Shown one piece after another: positions 34,167-46,709 of a stretch of 64,000 bases of DNA (position 1 is the first letter of the stretch; each line of letters starts with the position of its first letter). The position numbers and the translations under genes are program-made. The stretch is taken from assembly GCA_026874595.1 (NCBI GenBank), contig CM049311.1, positions 4,561,676-4,625,675 of the forward strand, in the 5' to 3' direction. This DNA comes from Sipunculus nudus (taxonomy: Eukaryota; Annelida; Sipuncula; Golfingiida; Sipunculidae). Under the pieces are notes generated by a model, which was not told the DNA's origin, did not search any database, and was given only the letters and a program-made list of their open reading frames with translations.

Positions 34167-34359
34167 TGATGGGAGGATTCTAGACTGCGCAACCATGAGT
34201 GCTATAAACTAGCACTGCAATCACATTTTTATATTATATATTAATATTAGAAGCACCTATATCATCCAGTTACCTACACAATTTTCTTATACTGTGTCTG
34301 TCATTAACAATAAGCCTAATGATACTGGAGATCTTAATTAATTCAGCTTCTTTAATTCT

Positions 34360-34400
<41 letters not shown>
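34360..34400. repeat. (TA)n microsatellite
   Basis: About 17 TA units in AT-rich DNA. Confidence 0.85.
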
Positions 34401-34404
<4 letters not shown>

Positions 34405-36695
34405 TTGAAACCTCAATGATTATTGGGGTGTTTCAAGTCAAAATTATAAGATAATTGTATGAACTCTTGAATACATGTAATTTAAAAGCAACCCATTGTA
34501 AAGACCCTGGCATATGTAAAATATTGATTTATAATTATATGCATACTTGTACATTTTTTATTATTTTCATATATATTTCACATAAATTTATTTTATAGTA
34601 CATACTTCTGTTAAGATTTAATTTTCTTTCACATAATTAATAAATAAAGTTTTCAGTGTAACTAAAAATGGTCTCCAAAGGAATTATTCATGATAATATC
34701 ATATTAATATTTAGTATCAAAGCTGACAATTTAGTCCTTTATGTATGTATCAGAAGAGAAATTTTGGTAGGGCTGTGTCCTGTTTCTACTGTTAACATCA
34801 AGATTCTGGACAGATTCTAAACTGGAGACAAAAGTACCCCATCTTCTCAAGTGTATATATGTTCATTTGGATATGATGCCATGTTTTATTTTATCACATA
34901 GTACATCTTGAGAGTGAACAGAGAGGTGGTAAACTTTACAATAATGGTAGCATGCATGGCTTTTATTCTTCAGGCATGCCCTTCTTCATTGCAGCAAAAC
35001 CAGCATAGGATAATTTAGGAATATGGAGAGTGATTTAAACTTATTTCAATTTTACAAAACAAATAAAATATTATTTATATCACTTTCACAATTAATTTGG
35101 TATTCAACAATCTTATACTTTAAATTTTGTACATAACAGGATCTAATTATTTGATATCAAAATTTCAGATATCAAATAATAAAATATTAACAGTTACTTA
35201 TATTCTCATATTATATAATCAAATAAATTAATTTCTTAAAAAAAATTGTTCATTTAATTTTCAAAATATAAATTAACATAATTTTAGATACTGAATGAAG
35301 GTCTGCAAAATTGGTACTATGAAATAACAGACAAGTATTAAAAGAATTATTTTAAAAGAATATTTATATAAATTAAATAAATAATACATGTGCCTGCAGT
35401 ATGACTTTATCAAAGTGATTGTAGTACTGGTATGAGTTTATATAGCATTGTAGGCTTCCATACGTTATGGGTAGTAAAAACACCATAAGCTTTTCATGAA
35501 CATTTTGGGTCTGCACTGCAACTACATCTGGTTCCATATTCTATTTTTCTTAAATGTGTGCTGGAAGGTTAAAATCTAAAATATTATGAAATGTAGATCA
35601 AGACTGGTCATGTGGGTTGGGGTGGGTGGTGTTCTTCCAGCGCCCCCCCCCCCCCCTCCCCATTAGGAAGGATCGCCTTTTAATTTATCTTTGTCTTAAA
35701 CCTATCTGTTTATAAATCAATATTTCACAGATATATTCAACAGATGATTATTTACTGATTGAAATTCCTTTTGGCTTCAGGTTTGAAGTAGCCGCCGACG
35801 TCGACACAACAGGTTTCAGGTTTCTTTTACGTTGCTGGTCCACCAAAAGACTAACTGGGGTTATAGCAAGAGACGATCTATTAATCTTAGAAAGGAAATT
35901 AAATAATTATATTTCCTCTGGTTTCAACATACCAATTTTGACATTATGTTGTATGTCGAAAGGACTGTAATACAATGTAACTATTCTGGAAAGCATGAAG
36001 CACCTGTGAACATCAACAACTGATTTATTTGTCCAGAGGGAATTGTAACATTAACAGCCCGGCAGACAACTTGCACTCTGTGGCAGTCCTATATAATGCT
36101 TTAGTTCTGTGTACTATTATGTTCATATTTTCACTTCCTTGGTGCAAAATAATGCTGAGAATAGAACAGTTATGTTTTTTAGGGAGCCACTATAGAACGC
36201 GGGCTTCGCTTCTACTGAGGAAATGAAAATATAAATAAAACTGTCTCCTCTCATTCCCTATTTTAACTCCTACTTTTCCCTGTAGATGTCCCTACACTCA
36301 ACTCTTCTAACATTATCAACTACTAAGCATAAAAGTTGCCTAAATTGGGAATCCAACCTACGATCCTACGGAACCTATGATCTCTATACTAGGAGCCCTA
36401 CACGCTACTAAGTGAGCCGTGAAGACAAGATACCAGCAAGAGCAAGTTTTGTTCATTTACATCTGCGATTGAAGAGCCATCTATCGCAAACAGTGGAAAC
36501 CATTTACTATTTGAACAGGAAAATTAAGCTTTAGGTGGGGGCTCTGCCCCCACACCCCCGTTCAGATGGGGAAGCCAGGTTCCCCAGACCCCTCCTCCTC
36601 TAATATAATAAACTCCAGTTATGAGCAAAATTAAATACGGGAATTCTCAGGAAAATAATATGTATCGGCCTTTTTCTAGAAACGACTTATTATGC
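34401..36695. other. Unannotated AT-rich DNA
   Basis: No exon or family was recognised. It contains a C-run at 35643-35657, and a GC-rich patch at 36533-36598 with 'gggggctctgccccca', which can fold. Confidence 0.45.
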
Positions 36696-36697
36696 GC

Positions 36698-37172
36698 ACC
36701 GGGTCCGCTTAAACACCCAAAACACGGGTGTTTTGGGTACATGTGACGAAACACCACGAAACACCCTTTTAAATTCGAACTTGAAGCAAAACACTGGTAT
36801 CAGTTAATAAATCGTCATCTGTTGCATATATTAATGCAGAATTGTGCCACTATCTTGTAAAATAAAAGAAAGCAATGGTGTTTTGTACAACTGACAAGTG
36901 CGCTGCCTGATTGCAACTTGTGCCAGTAGGGGGCAGGGTCATAGCTGGCATTAATGGCTGCAGTGGGCGCCGGTGAACCGACCAGGGCACGAAACACTCG
37001 TTTTTATCTTTATGTCATAAATTTATGTAACAAAATTGCAGATATATATCCATATGATGATTATTTATTGGTGTTACGTTTTGGGTTCAGGTTTGAAGTT
37101 AAGTGGGTGTTTCGAGATGTTTCGTCACAGATACCCAAAACACCGGTGTTTTGGGTGTTTAGGGGGACCGTG
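36698..37172. mobile_element. MITE with long terminal inverted repeats that are themselves palindromic
   Basis: About 90-bp inverted ends. The left begins 'gggtccgcttaaacaccc', the right ends 'gggtgtttagggggacc'. Each TIR holds a 24-bp palindrome (36715-36738 with one mismatch; 37133-37156 perfect), then 'tgacgaaacaccacgaaacaccc' or its reverse. The inner 280 bp has no ORF of note. A third partial TIR lies at 37270-37328. The target duplication was not resolved and the superfamily is unknown. Confidence 0.65.
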
Positions 37173-37329
37173 CGACACCCGTTGTGCATAAGGTACCAGC
37201 GGTTGGCTGAAGCCCGGTTTCTATAGTTCTACCAAAAAGCAATCGAGGAGTCAGTTCTTATGGGCTAGATCTGAAGTTAAGCGAGCGTTTCGTTTCAGGT
37301 ACGTTTGGGTGTTTAGGGGGACCGTCACG

Positions 37330-38595
37330 GAGCGGGGCAAGCGTCACGAGTCTGGGCGATATTAGGAGAGCACGGTTTCAACAGCATGAAATTACGGGTA
37401 CACAGATAACATCCACGATTACCAGATAGCTATGACGCTACAGAAAGCCTTATATTTTCCCTATTATGACTGATAAACGTTGATTCCTGAAAATATGCGG
37501 TTACCTCGAAGAAAACGCTTTGATCCACGGTTCTCCGTCCGTTCAGATACAGATCAGCAACAAAAATTGCGCATGCGCAGCATGATATAATTCTAAATAG
37601 TTTATCCAATACACGCCAGGTGCCGCTATATACCGGTGCTCTATTGACCGGCATGCAGCCCACGAGGCTCCGTAGCCGGGTACACATTTATCACTTTACA
37701 CCGAACCATATCCATAATATGATGACATGGATGAAAATGTACAAGAAAACTCTATACCAAAGGGTACAAAAAAAGATTAACAATAAAATAATGAATTCCG
37801 GTTATTTTTTTTCAGTTGGCGATCCAATTCACAAATGGTACACAAAGTATATAAAATGCCAAATTATTCATCGCTTTTTATATGAGAAATGTCCTAAATA
37901 AAATAATGATGTTGACACAAGTGTTTTTCTTTATAGATGCCCATGAATATATCGATGTTTTCCATGCATGACTCATTCTTATAAGCCCCATTATAACATT
38001 TCTTTCTATATTAATCATGAATTCGATCAATATTGTAATATATGCCTTGGCCTGTAAAACCTATAGCATAAAGTGGCACATTGTAGTTCTGTTTAAAATA
38101 ATCAAAACTGCTTATAATGCCGTTATGCAAATTAAATTAACAATCATGTTTAGGTGAGATCCATATGGAAGAATAACGTACTAATATCTGGACAATTTAT
38201 ACAATAATAAATAATTTTATAATACTTCCAGGAAGTATTTGCTTATGTATTAAATATTTATATCAAAGATCTTTACATAACAGATGGCTGGCTTATGGGC
38301 TAAGCTTCGATCTAAGGTGTAAACCACTGCTAAAAAATAACTCTGTCATTTTAGAAGTTTACAAGTTAATATGCGATATTTTTATTCACATACACTATAC
38401 ATGTCCTACGACAGGTGAGTCAACCGGGGACTTGAACCACATCAAATCCAGCTTGGGACAGAAGAAAAAAATTATCATTTGAGCAAAGTTTTTACATTTA
38501 TATTATCACAGATGACTTTATATTGCATATTACCTTAAATGATAACATTGAAGAATTTTATTATACATTGTTTTGTACATACAAATTGGGGCACA
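37330..38595. other. Unannotated DNA
   Basis: Short ORFs only; nothing recognised. Confidence 0.45.
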
Positions 38596-38599
38596 CGCA

Positions 38600-39255
38600 C
38601 ACATATTGAACAGTTTTCTGTCAAACCGAGGAAACACTCGAATAGTAATCAATAAGAAACCTGGGGACACGCCCAAAATAATAATCAATAAGAAAACTCA
38701 TCATTTGTTACAATACTGATAACATATTAAAATGGACCTTTACGCATCCTATTTAATCCTTCTACTTATAGCATTCTAATACTATAGATACCAACTGGGG
38801 AAACACATCTTATTCAAATGTAACCTGTCAAAACGCGGTCACAATCAAATGATATGAAATATAATAAGAATAGTGGCGACACAATCAAAAGGATAATCAA
38901 AATGAAAACTTACCATGTACTTCAATGCTGACCACATAATGAAGATGCCCCTTTACTGATTGGATTAAAGACTTTTGTCTCTACGCATGACTGGTGAAAC
39001 ACGCTCACTTTATTTCAATGTGCCTATCAAAACGAGGAAATTTTCAAAATACTTATTATAACATGAAAAGAAAACAAAATGATGATCAATAAGAAACTCT
39101 AAATATTTTTTAATGCTGACCACATATTAAAGATGCAGCTTTGCGGATCGGATTCATTTTTTTATGTCTCTATATATGATTCCATATATAAATTGGGGAA
39201 ACACTCATCTTATTCAAATTTAATCTATCAGAACGGGGACACATTCAAAATGATC
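38600..39255. repeat. ~190-205-bp tandem repeat
   Basis: Three and a bit units with 'ctgaccacatattaaagatgcagcttt..ggat' near 38728, 38930 and 39116, and 'ttggggaaacactcatcttattcaaat' near 38798, 38993 and 39193. Diverged. Confidence 0.6.
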
Positions 39256-39259
39256 TCCA

Positions 39260-40705
39260 CTCCTCCTTTCGGCAGTTTAACCATACGTTGCTACCGTTAC
39301 CATACTTCCTATCCCCTCATGATGTTTTTTTTTGTTGCAAATAGCTGCACTTTGTGCTTGCGATTCATGAGAGCCCTTTTGCATGGCCGGTATATAGAAG
39401 TATATAGAACGGGTCTACAGTAGAAAATAGGGATAATCCCAAGAAAAGTAACGGATGCATGTGTCGTAGTCCAGGTGAGTTTAATTTGGTAGACCGTCGT
39501 GTCACGATCATGTTCGATTGTCATTGCCTTGAAGTTATTCTCGACGACAATTTAATTTCGGAGTTCTACACGTGCGGTGTCCTTTGATGTTCGCAGGAAA
39601 TATTAGGTTCTTTGAATCGTAAGAATTTCCTACGAAAGTGCCACGTGAAACCCTTAACAGCCTAACGAATGTTAGAACTACATACGATATTTCTGTATTA
39701 TTTCCATATTTCGTACGTAATTTCTGCGTTATTTCCGTATTTCGTACGTTATTTCTTTGGCCAATCCATCGCAAAACGCACGTTAAGATCAGTTTTCATC
39801 GACAGTCGTACAAAAATATTTCATATCTAACCTTAACTTAAAAAAAAACTTCTCCCAAACCCACATGAGTTCCTTATGTAATAAAAACGCGTACACCACA
39901 CTTCAAAATGTCGTTGGTTGCATTTAACAGGTCCTTATTAAGGTTGATTGGTTCTGCGTTGATACGTGACGGCAGTCTATGCTGCCCTGCTACGGTTGAC
40001 CTTATTATTTAAAAGAATATATATCGCACAACATATGTTGTAGCTTATTCATGGTGAAAATTCAATTGTAACGCCATTCGTTTTCTGCTTGGACGTGTTT
40101 GCGCATGTAAGTATATATAACCTTTGTACAAGCATCAAAATATATATTGCCGACTTTAATAAAATGTAAAAGAAATATAACAAAGAAATATCTGCCTAAA
40201 ACGTCGGTTACATATCAGAACCGTATAGTATTTATAAAATTGACCTTCATCAAAGATTAGCCATAGGCGGTGTGGAGGCACAAGGGCTGCTAAAGTTTTC
40301 AATACTAATCGGTAACGCCCAAAAGGGTGTGTTCACTGGGACTTCCAGAGTAAGAGCACCATTCGACCACTCCTACTTGCTAGCCAAATCAAACTATTTC
40401 TTTGCTTTCCTGCCAGCATATCGACCTAAATTATGCCCGGCTCGATCAATAACTTAAAGCAACTCTTCAATCATTTAACATATCCACTTCCATTCTTGCT
40501 CATATTCACGTACAAGGGGCCATTTTGGAGCGGGGATGGGGGGGGGGGGGGGTGGGTTCATGCCCAGACTTTCTCTAAAACGGCCATGAATATTCAAATA
40601 TAAGAAACGTTAGGCCATTTAATGCATGGGTACTCATTGTAACTAAACTAATATAATTCTACTTTCGCGATTAGTAAGAGGCAAACTAGCTCTACAAATG
40701 AAAAC
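39260..40705. other. Unannotated DNA
   Basis: No gene recognised. A short duplicated motif 'tatttcgtacgt' occurs at about 39710 and 39741, and a G-run at 40537-40552. Confidence 0.4.
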
Positions 40706-40707
40706 TA

Positions 40708-41273
40708 GTTCGTTGGTATCGTTGATATCAACAGATCACGTAATCGTGACCAGCACAAATCCCGTTACGAAGATAAAAAAAATCAGTTTCTGTAACACCA
40801 CCAATGTCACAGCTCAACAAGAGTCCTTTAACATAAATAATCCACGTAAACAGTAATAATCCAAAGGCAAACTGGGGACAGTCCGTAATTAATCTGTATA
40901 AAATCCGTTGAATATCTGACACCACTGCAGTTATTGGAAAAGGTAAAAAAAAAAAAAAATATATGAGAAAGTAACACTCTTAATGCTCGCTGGTATTTTT
41001 CTTTTGCCGGCTCTAAACACAGCCCCTAATTTTAAGATTCTCACCCGAAAATTCTAGAAATGAAAAACTATATACTCAATACACACGCACATGAACAGAC
41101 CCGAAACCTCTAGAACAAATAACGCTGTGCGTCTACGCTTCAGATCCGACACGCAAGCCAGCGCCCAATAAGCGAGGTTCCCATAGCAACGAACTGTGCC
41201 TGCGCTACACGAATTAGAATGTCAACAGACACATGTAACACTCCTGCGCATAATAATACAGACACCTGTAACA
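40708..41273 (-). repeat. LTR fragment of a Gmr1-like element
   Basis: Shares 'caacagatcacgt', 'aaaaaaatcag..ctgtaacacc', 'gagtcctttaa', 'gctggtattttt..ccggctctaaacacagcccc' and the end 'gacacctgtaaca' with the LTRs at 50892-51626 and 55320-56044, in the same orientation. It is shorter and more diverged, so it belongs to an older or different subfamily. Confidence 0.7.
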
Positions 41274-41429
41274 CTCCCCCTCCTGTAAGAAAAAAAAGGT
41301 TTTCTCTAAAAAAGACTTTCTTTTTGCGATCACAATCACTAAATTTTTACAACATTTCTAAACCATCTTATTTACAACATTACATAAACATCTCGTTTAC
41401 AACATTTCATAAACATCTCGATAAGTAAT

Positions 41430-41880
41430 CAGCCAGTACGTTGTCTTTCCCTTTGATGTGTCTAATTTCAAGATTGCAATCCTGTAAAAACAAACTCCAT
41501 CTCAACAATCTTTGATTTTTAAACCTTAACTTGTTCATGAACGTGAGGGAATTGTAATCAGTGAAGACAGTGATAGGTTTTACTGATTATGTTACATAAA
41601 CTTTAAAATGTTGCAATGCTAAAATCAAAGCCAAATATTTTTTCTAAATAGTGGAGTAGTTTGTCTGGTTTGCCTTAAACTTTCTTGAAAAATAACAAAT
41701 TGGATGATCTATGCCATCACTGCCTTCTTGTAACAGCACAGCACCAGCAGCAGTAGCACTAGCATCTACAGCCAACTTAGAGGGTTCAGAAAAGGCTGGA
41801 GCTGCTAAAACTGGTGAGCTTTGCAGAATTGCTTTCACATTCCGAAATGCATTTTCACACTGAACAATCCATACAAACTT
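41430..41880 (-). pseudogene. RT/RNase H fragment of a Gmr1-like element
   Basis: On the minus strand it encodes QCENAFRNVKAILQSSPVLA, then the RNase H start LAVDASATAAGAVLLQEG and CYFSRKFKANQTNY, and further, with frame breaks, the rest of RNase H toward the LTR. It matches the element at 50.9-56.0 kb closely. Its upstream side is replaced at about 41880 by the 254-bp repeat, fusing the frames so that a chimeric ORF begins at 41946. Confidence 0.85.
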
Positions 41881-42983
41881 GATATAGGTGTTTTTCGATG
41901 GAATGGGTATGTTTTTCATGGAGTAGTTGAATTGTAAGCGGTCCATTTTCGCTTTCCTTAGATCCGGACGGCAAGATAGTGCTCAACTCATACTAGAAGT
42001 ATACTAACAGTGCTCCATTAGCCTGATGCTAAGAGCTGATTCAATTCTACTACTCCATGAAAAACATACCCATTCCATCGAAAAACACCTATATCAGGGC
42101 ACTGATTGAAAAAGTGGAGAGCGTATGTGTAACTGAACATTTTCGTTGTAAATTCTGTGTATCAGCTCTTAGCATCAGGCTAATGGAGCACTGTTAGATT
42201 CGTTCTGCACCTATATACTTCTAGTATACCGCTCCTCAACCAGTTGAGCACTATCTAACCGTCCGGATCTAAGGAAAGCGAAAATGGACCGCTTACAATT
42301 CAACTACTCCATGAAAAAAATACCCATTCCATCGAAAAACACCTATATCAGGGCACTGATTGAAAAAGTGGAGAGCGTATGTGTAACTGAACATTTTCGT
42401 TGTAAATTCTGTGTATCAGCTCTTAGCATCAGGCTAATTGAGCACTGTTAGATTCGTTCTGCACCTATATACTTCTAGTATACCGCTCCTCAACCAGTTG
42501 AGCACTATCTCGCCGTCCGGATCTAAGGAAAGCGAAAATGGACCGCTTACAATTCAACTATTCCATGAAAAACATACCCATTCCATCGAAAAACACCTAT
42601 ATCAGGGCACTGATTGAAAAAGTGGAGAGCGTATGTGTAACTGAACAGTTTCGTTGTAAATTCTGTGTATTAGCTCTTAGCATCAGGCTAATGGAGCACT
42701 GTTAGATTCGTTCTGCACCTATATACTTCTAGTATACCGCTCCTCAACCAGTTGAGCACTATCTAACCGTCCGGATCTAAGGAAAGCGAAAATGGACCGC
42801 TTACAATTCAACTATTTCATGAAAAACATACCCATTCCATCGAAAAACACCTATATCAGGGCACTGATTGAAAAAGTGGAGAGCGTATGTGTAACTGAAC
42901 ATTTTCGTTGTAAATTCTGTGTATCAGCTCTTAGCATCAGGCTAATGGAGCACTGTTAGATTCGTTCTGCACCTATATACTTC

Positions 42984-42984
<1 letters not shown>
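41881..42984. repeat. 254-bp tandem array with one inverted head, Penelope-like
   Basis: One inverted partial unit (41881-42040) is followed by direct units with exact 254-bp spacing (ATGGACCGC at 42284, 42538 and 42792; the first direct unit is truncated, starting 42041). Units are nearly identical. Each full unit contains a 56-codon ORF starting MDRLQFNYSMKNIPIPSKN and ending at TAG. KNIPIPS-type N-termini are, from memory, found at the start of Penelope-like element ORFs, which often carry tandem and inverted pseudo-LTRs. The array ends in a (TA)n tract. No hammerhead ribozyme core was found. Confidence 0.65.

Positions 42985-43056
<72 letters not shown>
42985..43056. repeat. (TA)n microsatellite
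   Basis: About 35 TA units at the end of the 254-bp array. Confidence 0.9.
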
Positions 43057-43059
43057 TTG

Positions 43060-43910
43060 GGAATTGAATAGCTCATTAGAATCCAAACGAATGTTTGAAT
43101 TCTCCTTTGAAAAGACTTTTCAGTCGCACGAATCCATCTTTGTTTATTTCCGACCGTTTATGTAAATAAAAGAGGAAAGGACAATATATATTTAGTTTGT
43201 CCTCATCCATATTCCTTTTTTAAGAGTGGTAACAATACGGCAATTTTTTCGTGAACTATAAATTTGGTGTAAAACTTTGGCAATATCCGCGTAAAACCCG
43301 CACACCAACCTTTTAAAATTTCGAATGGAAGTAGAGTTTGACAGTTCAAGTGTCACACTTTATACCTAATATACTATATGCGTGTATACTACCGTTGTCC
43401 ATCTGCATTTTTACTCAGCTGAAATTGATAATGCAGCCGGCTGAACAAACTTGCATCATTACCATTGCTGCGTATGGAATATATATTATCAACTCTAACT
43501 GCTGGTTCAGATCCTTAGTAAACTTGCGATCCTCGGCATCCCCAACGAGTGACCTCATTTGCCCTTCAGAAAAGTGGATATATGACGCAGTGTTGAGGTA
43601 ATAGCGAAACGCGTGCACAAGGCGGGTGCAAGGATTAATGTAAAAAGGGTTGCCTGGTTCACTTGTCTGTAGTAATCGGCTCCTACTTTATATCCATAGC
43701 CAAATCCTTGCTCCCGATCATCATTGATCATATCAATATTTTGCGGAAAAAATGTCGCCAAGTGCAGGCTTGGATCTAATCCTGTCTTAAATTGTTAACA
43801 AGAATTGTTTTTTTTTTTCAAAATTAATTTACTTACATTTCTGTTTTTTTTCTTGGTCTTCTCCACCTCCCCCCCCCCCAAATAATTAACACGAAAATGA
43901 TGGACAAGGG
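43060..43910. other. DNA upstream of SLC22 copy 1; possible exon 1 remnant
   Basis: No firm feature. A segment at 43550-43607 reads CPSEKWIYDAVLR before 'gtaata'. SLC22 first exons end with a similar Cys...Trp-x-Tyr-Asp stretch, so this might be an exon 1 end, but the preceding residues do not match well. Confidence 0.25.
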
Positions 43911-44130
43911 TAGCGGAATATAAAGTCGGAAAAATGGTTTCTGTAAGAGCTGTCCAGTATATGTTAAATTACAGTGCAGCACGGTTTTTACACTACAACT
44001 GGATGAAGTCCTTAATATTAATACATTGGGTAAATGTTTTTGCACAATTGTCTTTAAAATGGAACTATGTCCGTTACACAACAGTGGGTCAAAATCTTAG
44101 ACACTACGGCTGGACTTTATAATACTTCAG

Positions 44131-44234
44131 TGGGACATTGTGTGCGAAAGAAAATGGCTTCAGCCCACAACGACATCGGTGTACGTGGTCGGAATGATGA
44201 TTGGTTCGTCTTTCTTTGGATGGATAGCACACAG
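44131..44234 (+). CDS. SLC22 copy 1, exon 2
   Basis: 104 nt between acceptor 'ataatacttcag' and donor 'gtttgt'. Reads WDIVCERKWLQPTTTSVYVV then GMMIGSSFFGWIAHR. The WD(L/I)VC motif followed by a membrane span and G-x-x-(A/D)DR(F)GR is the SLC22 signature after the large extracellular loop; here the usual Asp before Arg is His (IAHR), while copy 2 has IADR. Phase 0 in, two bases out. Confidence 0.88.
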
Positions 44235-45300
44235 GTTTGTTTGGACATTTTATTTAAGAGCCTTTTGTACATACTAAGGTTTCATGTAACGCTAAGATAG
44301 TACAAAAGCATATTAAAAAAGATGCTATATGTATCTATAAAAAGAGGTAAAATAACATAAAAAGAGACTATTTGCAAGGTAAGTCCTCACTAACTACAAA
44401 ACACGACTTGCAAATCTTAGTGCCTTTTCTTGGATACCCTATGAGATAGGCGGGAACAACTGGGAAAATTGGAACAACCCTTGAAACCTAATGCTGATTC
44501 ATATTCTTCTGCACAAAGTCAAACTGTTTAAAAGGATGCTTACATTAACAAACCTGCAATGCATAACATGAATCATCACCGACTTGTTGTAAATTGAAAT
44601 AAAATCGACTGAAGAAATTCAAGCTATGGTTGTATTGGTGTCGCAGGTAATACCCATCTTGATGTTTAATTTGTTGTGTTTCACAGACAGGTTATACACA
44701 GTATACTGAATACACAGTAAAGCTTTAGAATGCGAGAGGTAAACATGTATTATAAGAGAAATCGCTATTTGCCTTACCTCAGTCTACCTATACTTTCTGA
44801 ATATCCATTAACAATTTTGACTCTTTGTGAATATTATAACATAAGGTAGTAGTTGCAGACAGATAATTTAAACATAGCCGAAAGGTATTGCAAAAATGGC
44901 TAGTCGGCTTATCGCTGTACCAATACTCAAAATATTTCTTGGAATGTCAACCTGCTCTTTATATACATGTAGGGGTCTTAGTCATCCATTTGCTTTGTAT
45001 TATATATTACATATCATAAATATAAAAACCATTATTATGCAAAACAAAAAACTCAAAAAATGTCAGTGATATTAGAAAGAGTGACACAGGCTTAACCATA
45101 CACATCATGGTAAAATCTCTTTTATATAATTCTTGTGTCGATAATTCTTCAGATTATTCTTCTGGCCATATGTATAATAAAAACAACAAAACTACATGTC
45201 TTAATCAAATTGTCACAAATCAAAATGGTCAAACGCATTCCATGTTCTACCTAGAGGCAATAGACATATCCTCTATTGCATGAACGATCCTATATTGAAG

Positions 45301-45455
45301 GTTTGGTCGGAAGATGTGTTTGTGGATTGCTGCTGCCCCGCTGGTAGTGTTTGTCATTGCTGCGTGCTTCAGTCCCAATATCCCCGTCTTCATCATTCTC
45401 AGAATGCCGTTGGCCATCAAAAACATGCCATTCTACTCTGTCACAGGGGTTTTGG
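45301..45455 (+). CDS. SLC22 copy 1, exon 3
   Basis: 155 nt. Completes Arg then reads FGRKMCLWIAAAPLVVFVIA, ACFSPNIPVFIILRMPLAI and ends SVTGVLG before donor 'gtaaga'. This covers the FGR(K) cytoplasmic loop and membrane spans 3-4 with the LR-x-x-x-A motif. The acceptor (attgaag) is weak in pyrimidines. Confidence 0.85.
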
Positions 45456-45867
45456 GTAAGATTCTCGTATACCTAATCAACATTAAAGATAAGGTGGTCA
45501 TTATTCAAAAAAACTCTCTGCAATATCAGTGATTTGGTAAGGGTAAGCTTAATACAAATTGGGCCGTTTACTTGAAGTCACGATGCAATGGTTTCCTTTG
45601 GGTCTTCATAGCTTAGGGCAATACGACCAAATTAAAAAAAAGACGCAAGGTCGATCTCGATTTGTTTCCTGAAAGAAGCCAATCTTTTGAAATTGTCCAC
45701 CAAACAGCACTCAATATGATTGCCTCAGTTACAACCTCACAAAATGCGTGTAGGATATGCAGAATTTATAACTTGATAGCTGGTGATTAGATTTTAAGTG
45801 CAGTTCAACAAATCAAATACGTTCATTGGGTCAAGCGATCTTTAATAGTCTCCGGTGGATCAATTTT

Positions 45868-46190
45868 AACCTGAGTTATAGCGATCACTCTTTGTCCGTC
45901 GTCGGTTCGTCCGGACTAACGTCCGGCCTTTCGTTAAAACGACACAAATCGTCAACATTGGATTTAGAAACAACAAACTTGACATCCATGGAGGTCCATG
46001 TACAATCTCATTGGAAACCGTGAATTGCCCTTATCCTCCGAGCTATGAGATTCACTAAAACAATTAACACAAAAGCTCCAGCATCTGAATAACTAATGAA
46101 TTGATCGCCATGATTCCTTGCATGCATATTAATCATGGAGTGTTACATCAGTTTCTACAGATTAGTGGTGACACATGTATTTTTTTGTAT
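45868..46190. repeat. HINE-like satellite fragment in SLC22 copy 1 intron
   Basis: 'tatagcgatcactctttgtccgtcgtcgg' in part (45880-45905) is the usual head, then one reversed 340-bp-type unit ('ctccgagctatgag', 'gatcgccatgattccttgcatgcatattaatcatggagtg', 'cagattagtggtgacac'). It corresponds to 61140-61795 in copy 2. Confidence 0.6.
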
Positions 46191-46268
46191 TTTTATCACG
46201 CATTAATTACTCGTTTATTGATACCTTCAAAGGAAACAGTCTGGTTTATAAAAGCTTTATGCATGAAC

Positions 46269-46494
46269 ATAATCGCGACTCAAAGGGCCAGACAGTAATC
46301 TTGAGGGAATTTCGCGATTCTATGTCGCAATGTATATGAATATTCTGTAAATATTTATCTAGTCTGTTAAAATGTTAACAATTTTAAACAGATAAGATAA
46401 AACTTTACAAAATATTCATATAATGAACAAATATAGAAAGGCTAAATATTCAAAATAACTGTCTGGCCTTCTGAGTCGCAATTATGGTCTCTCT
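46269..46494. mobile_element. Fold-back MITE in SLC22 copy 1 intron
   Basis: Ends 'aatcgcgactcaaagggccagacagt' and 'actgtctggccttctgagtcgcaatt' in part are inverted; the middle (tctagtctgttaaaatg...) is also partly palindromic. The equivalent element is at 60879-61094 in copy 2. Confidence 0.65.
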
Positions 46495-46547
46495 ATGTTC
46501 TTAATTTTTGTAAATAAACTTCAACTTCCAATCATCAAAAGTTTCAG

Positions 46548-46709
46548 AAATCGTACAAAGGAAGCACAGGGCGGTGGCTGTGATGTACGCTCTCCTTGCC
46601 TCGGAGTTAGGGTTCATGTTATTGACAGGGATAGCTTATGCTGTCAGGGACCGCCTTAAATCCAGCTGACTGGCGCGGCACCGTGTGTCCTCATGCTCGC
46701 TTATTTATT
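46548..46709 (+). pseudogene. SLC22 copy 1, exon 4 with frameshift
   Basis: Acceptor 'gtttcag', donor 'gtaagt'. Reads EIVQRKHRAVAVMYALLASE, LGFMLLTGIAYAVRDRLK, then a one-base deletion near 46658 shifts the frame into TGA at 46667-46669. The downstream bases still encode, in the shifted frame, the QLTGAAPCVLMLAYL part of the next span. The ancestral exon would have been 163 nt, which restores the phase needed by the next exon. Confidence 0.82.

Noticed and set aside
41881-42984. Hammerhead ribozyme in the 254-bp unit, as in many Penelope-like pseudo-LTRs
   Set aside because: The minus strand has CTGATG but then C instead of the required GA context, no paired stem II and no properly placed GAAA; the plus strand has no CTGANGA at all.
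43338-43610. SLC22 exon 1
   Set aside because: Only a short CPSEKWIYD stretch resembles the end of an SLC22 exon 1; the remaining residues lack the family's N-terminal features, so it is noted only as a weak possibility.
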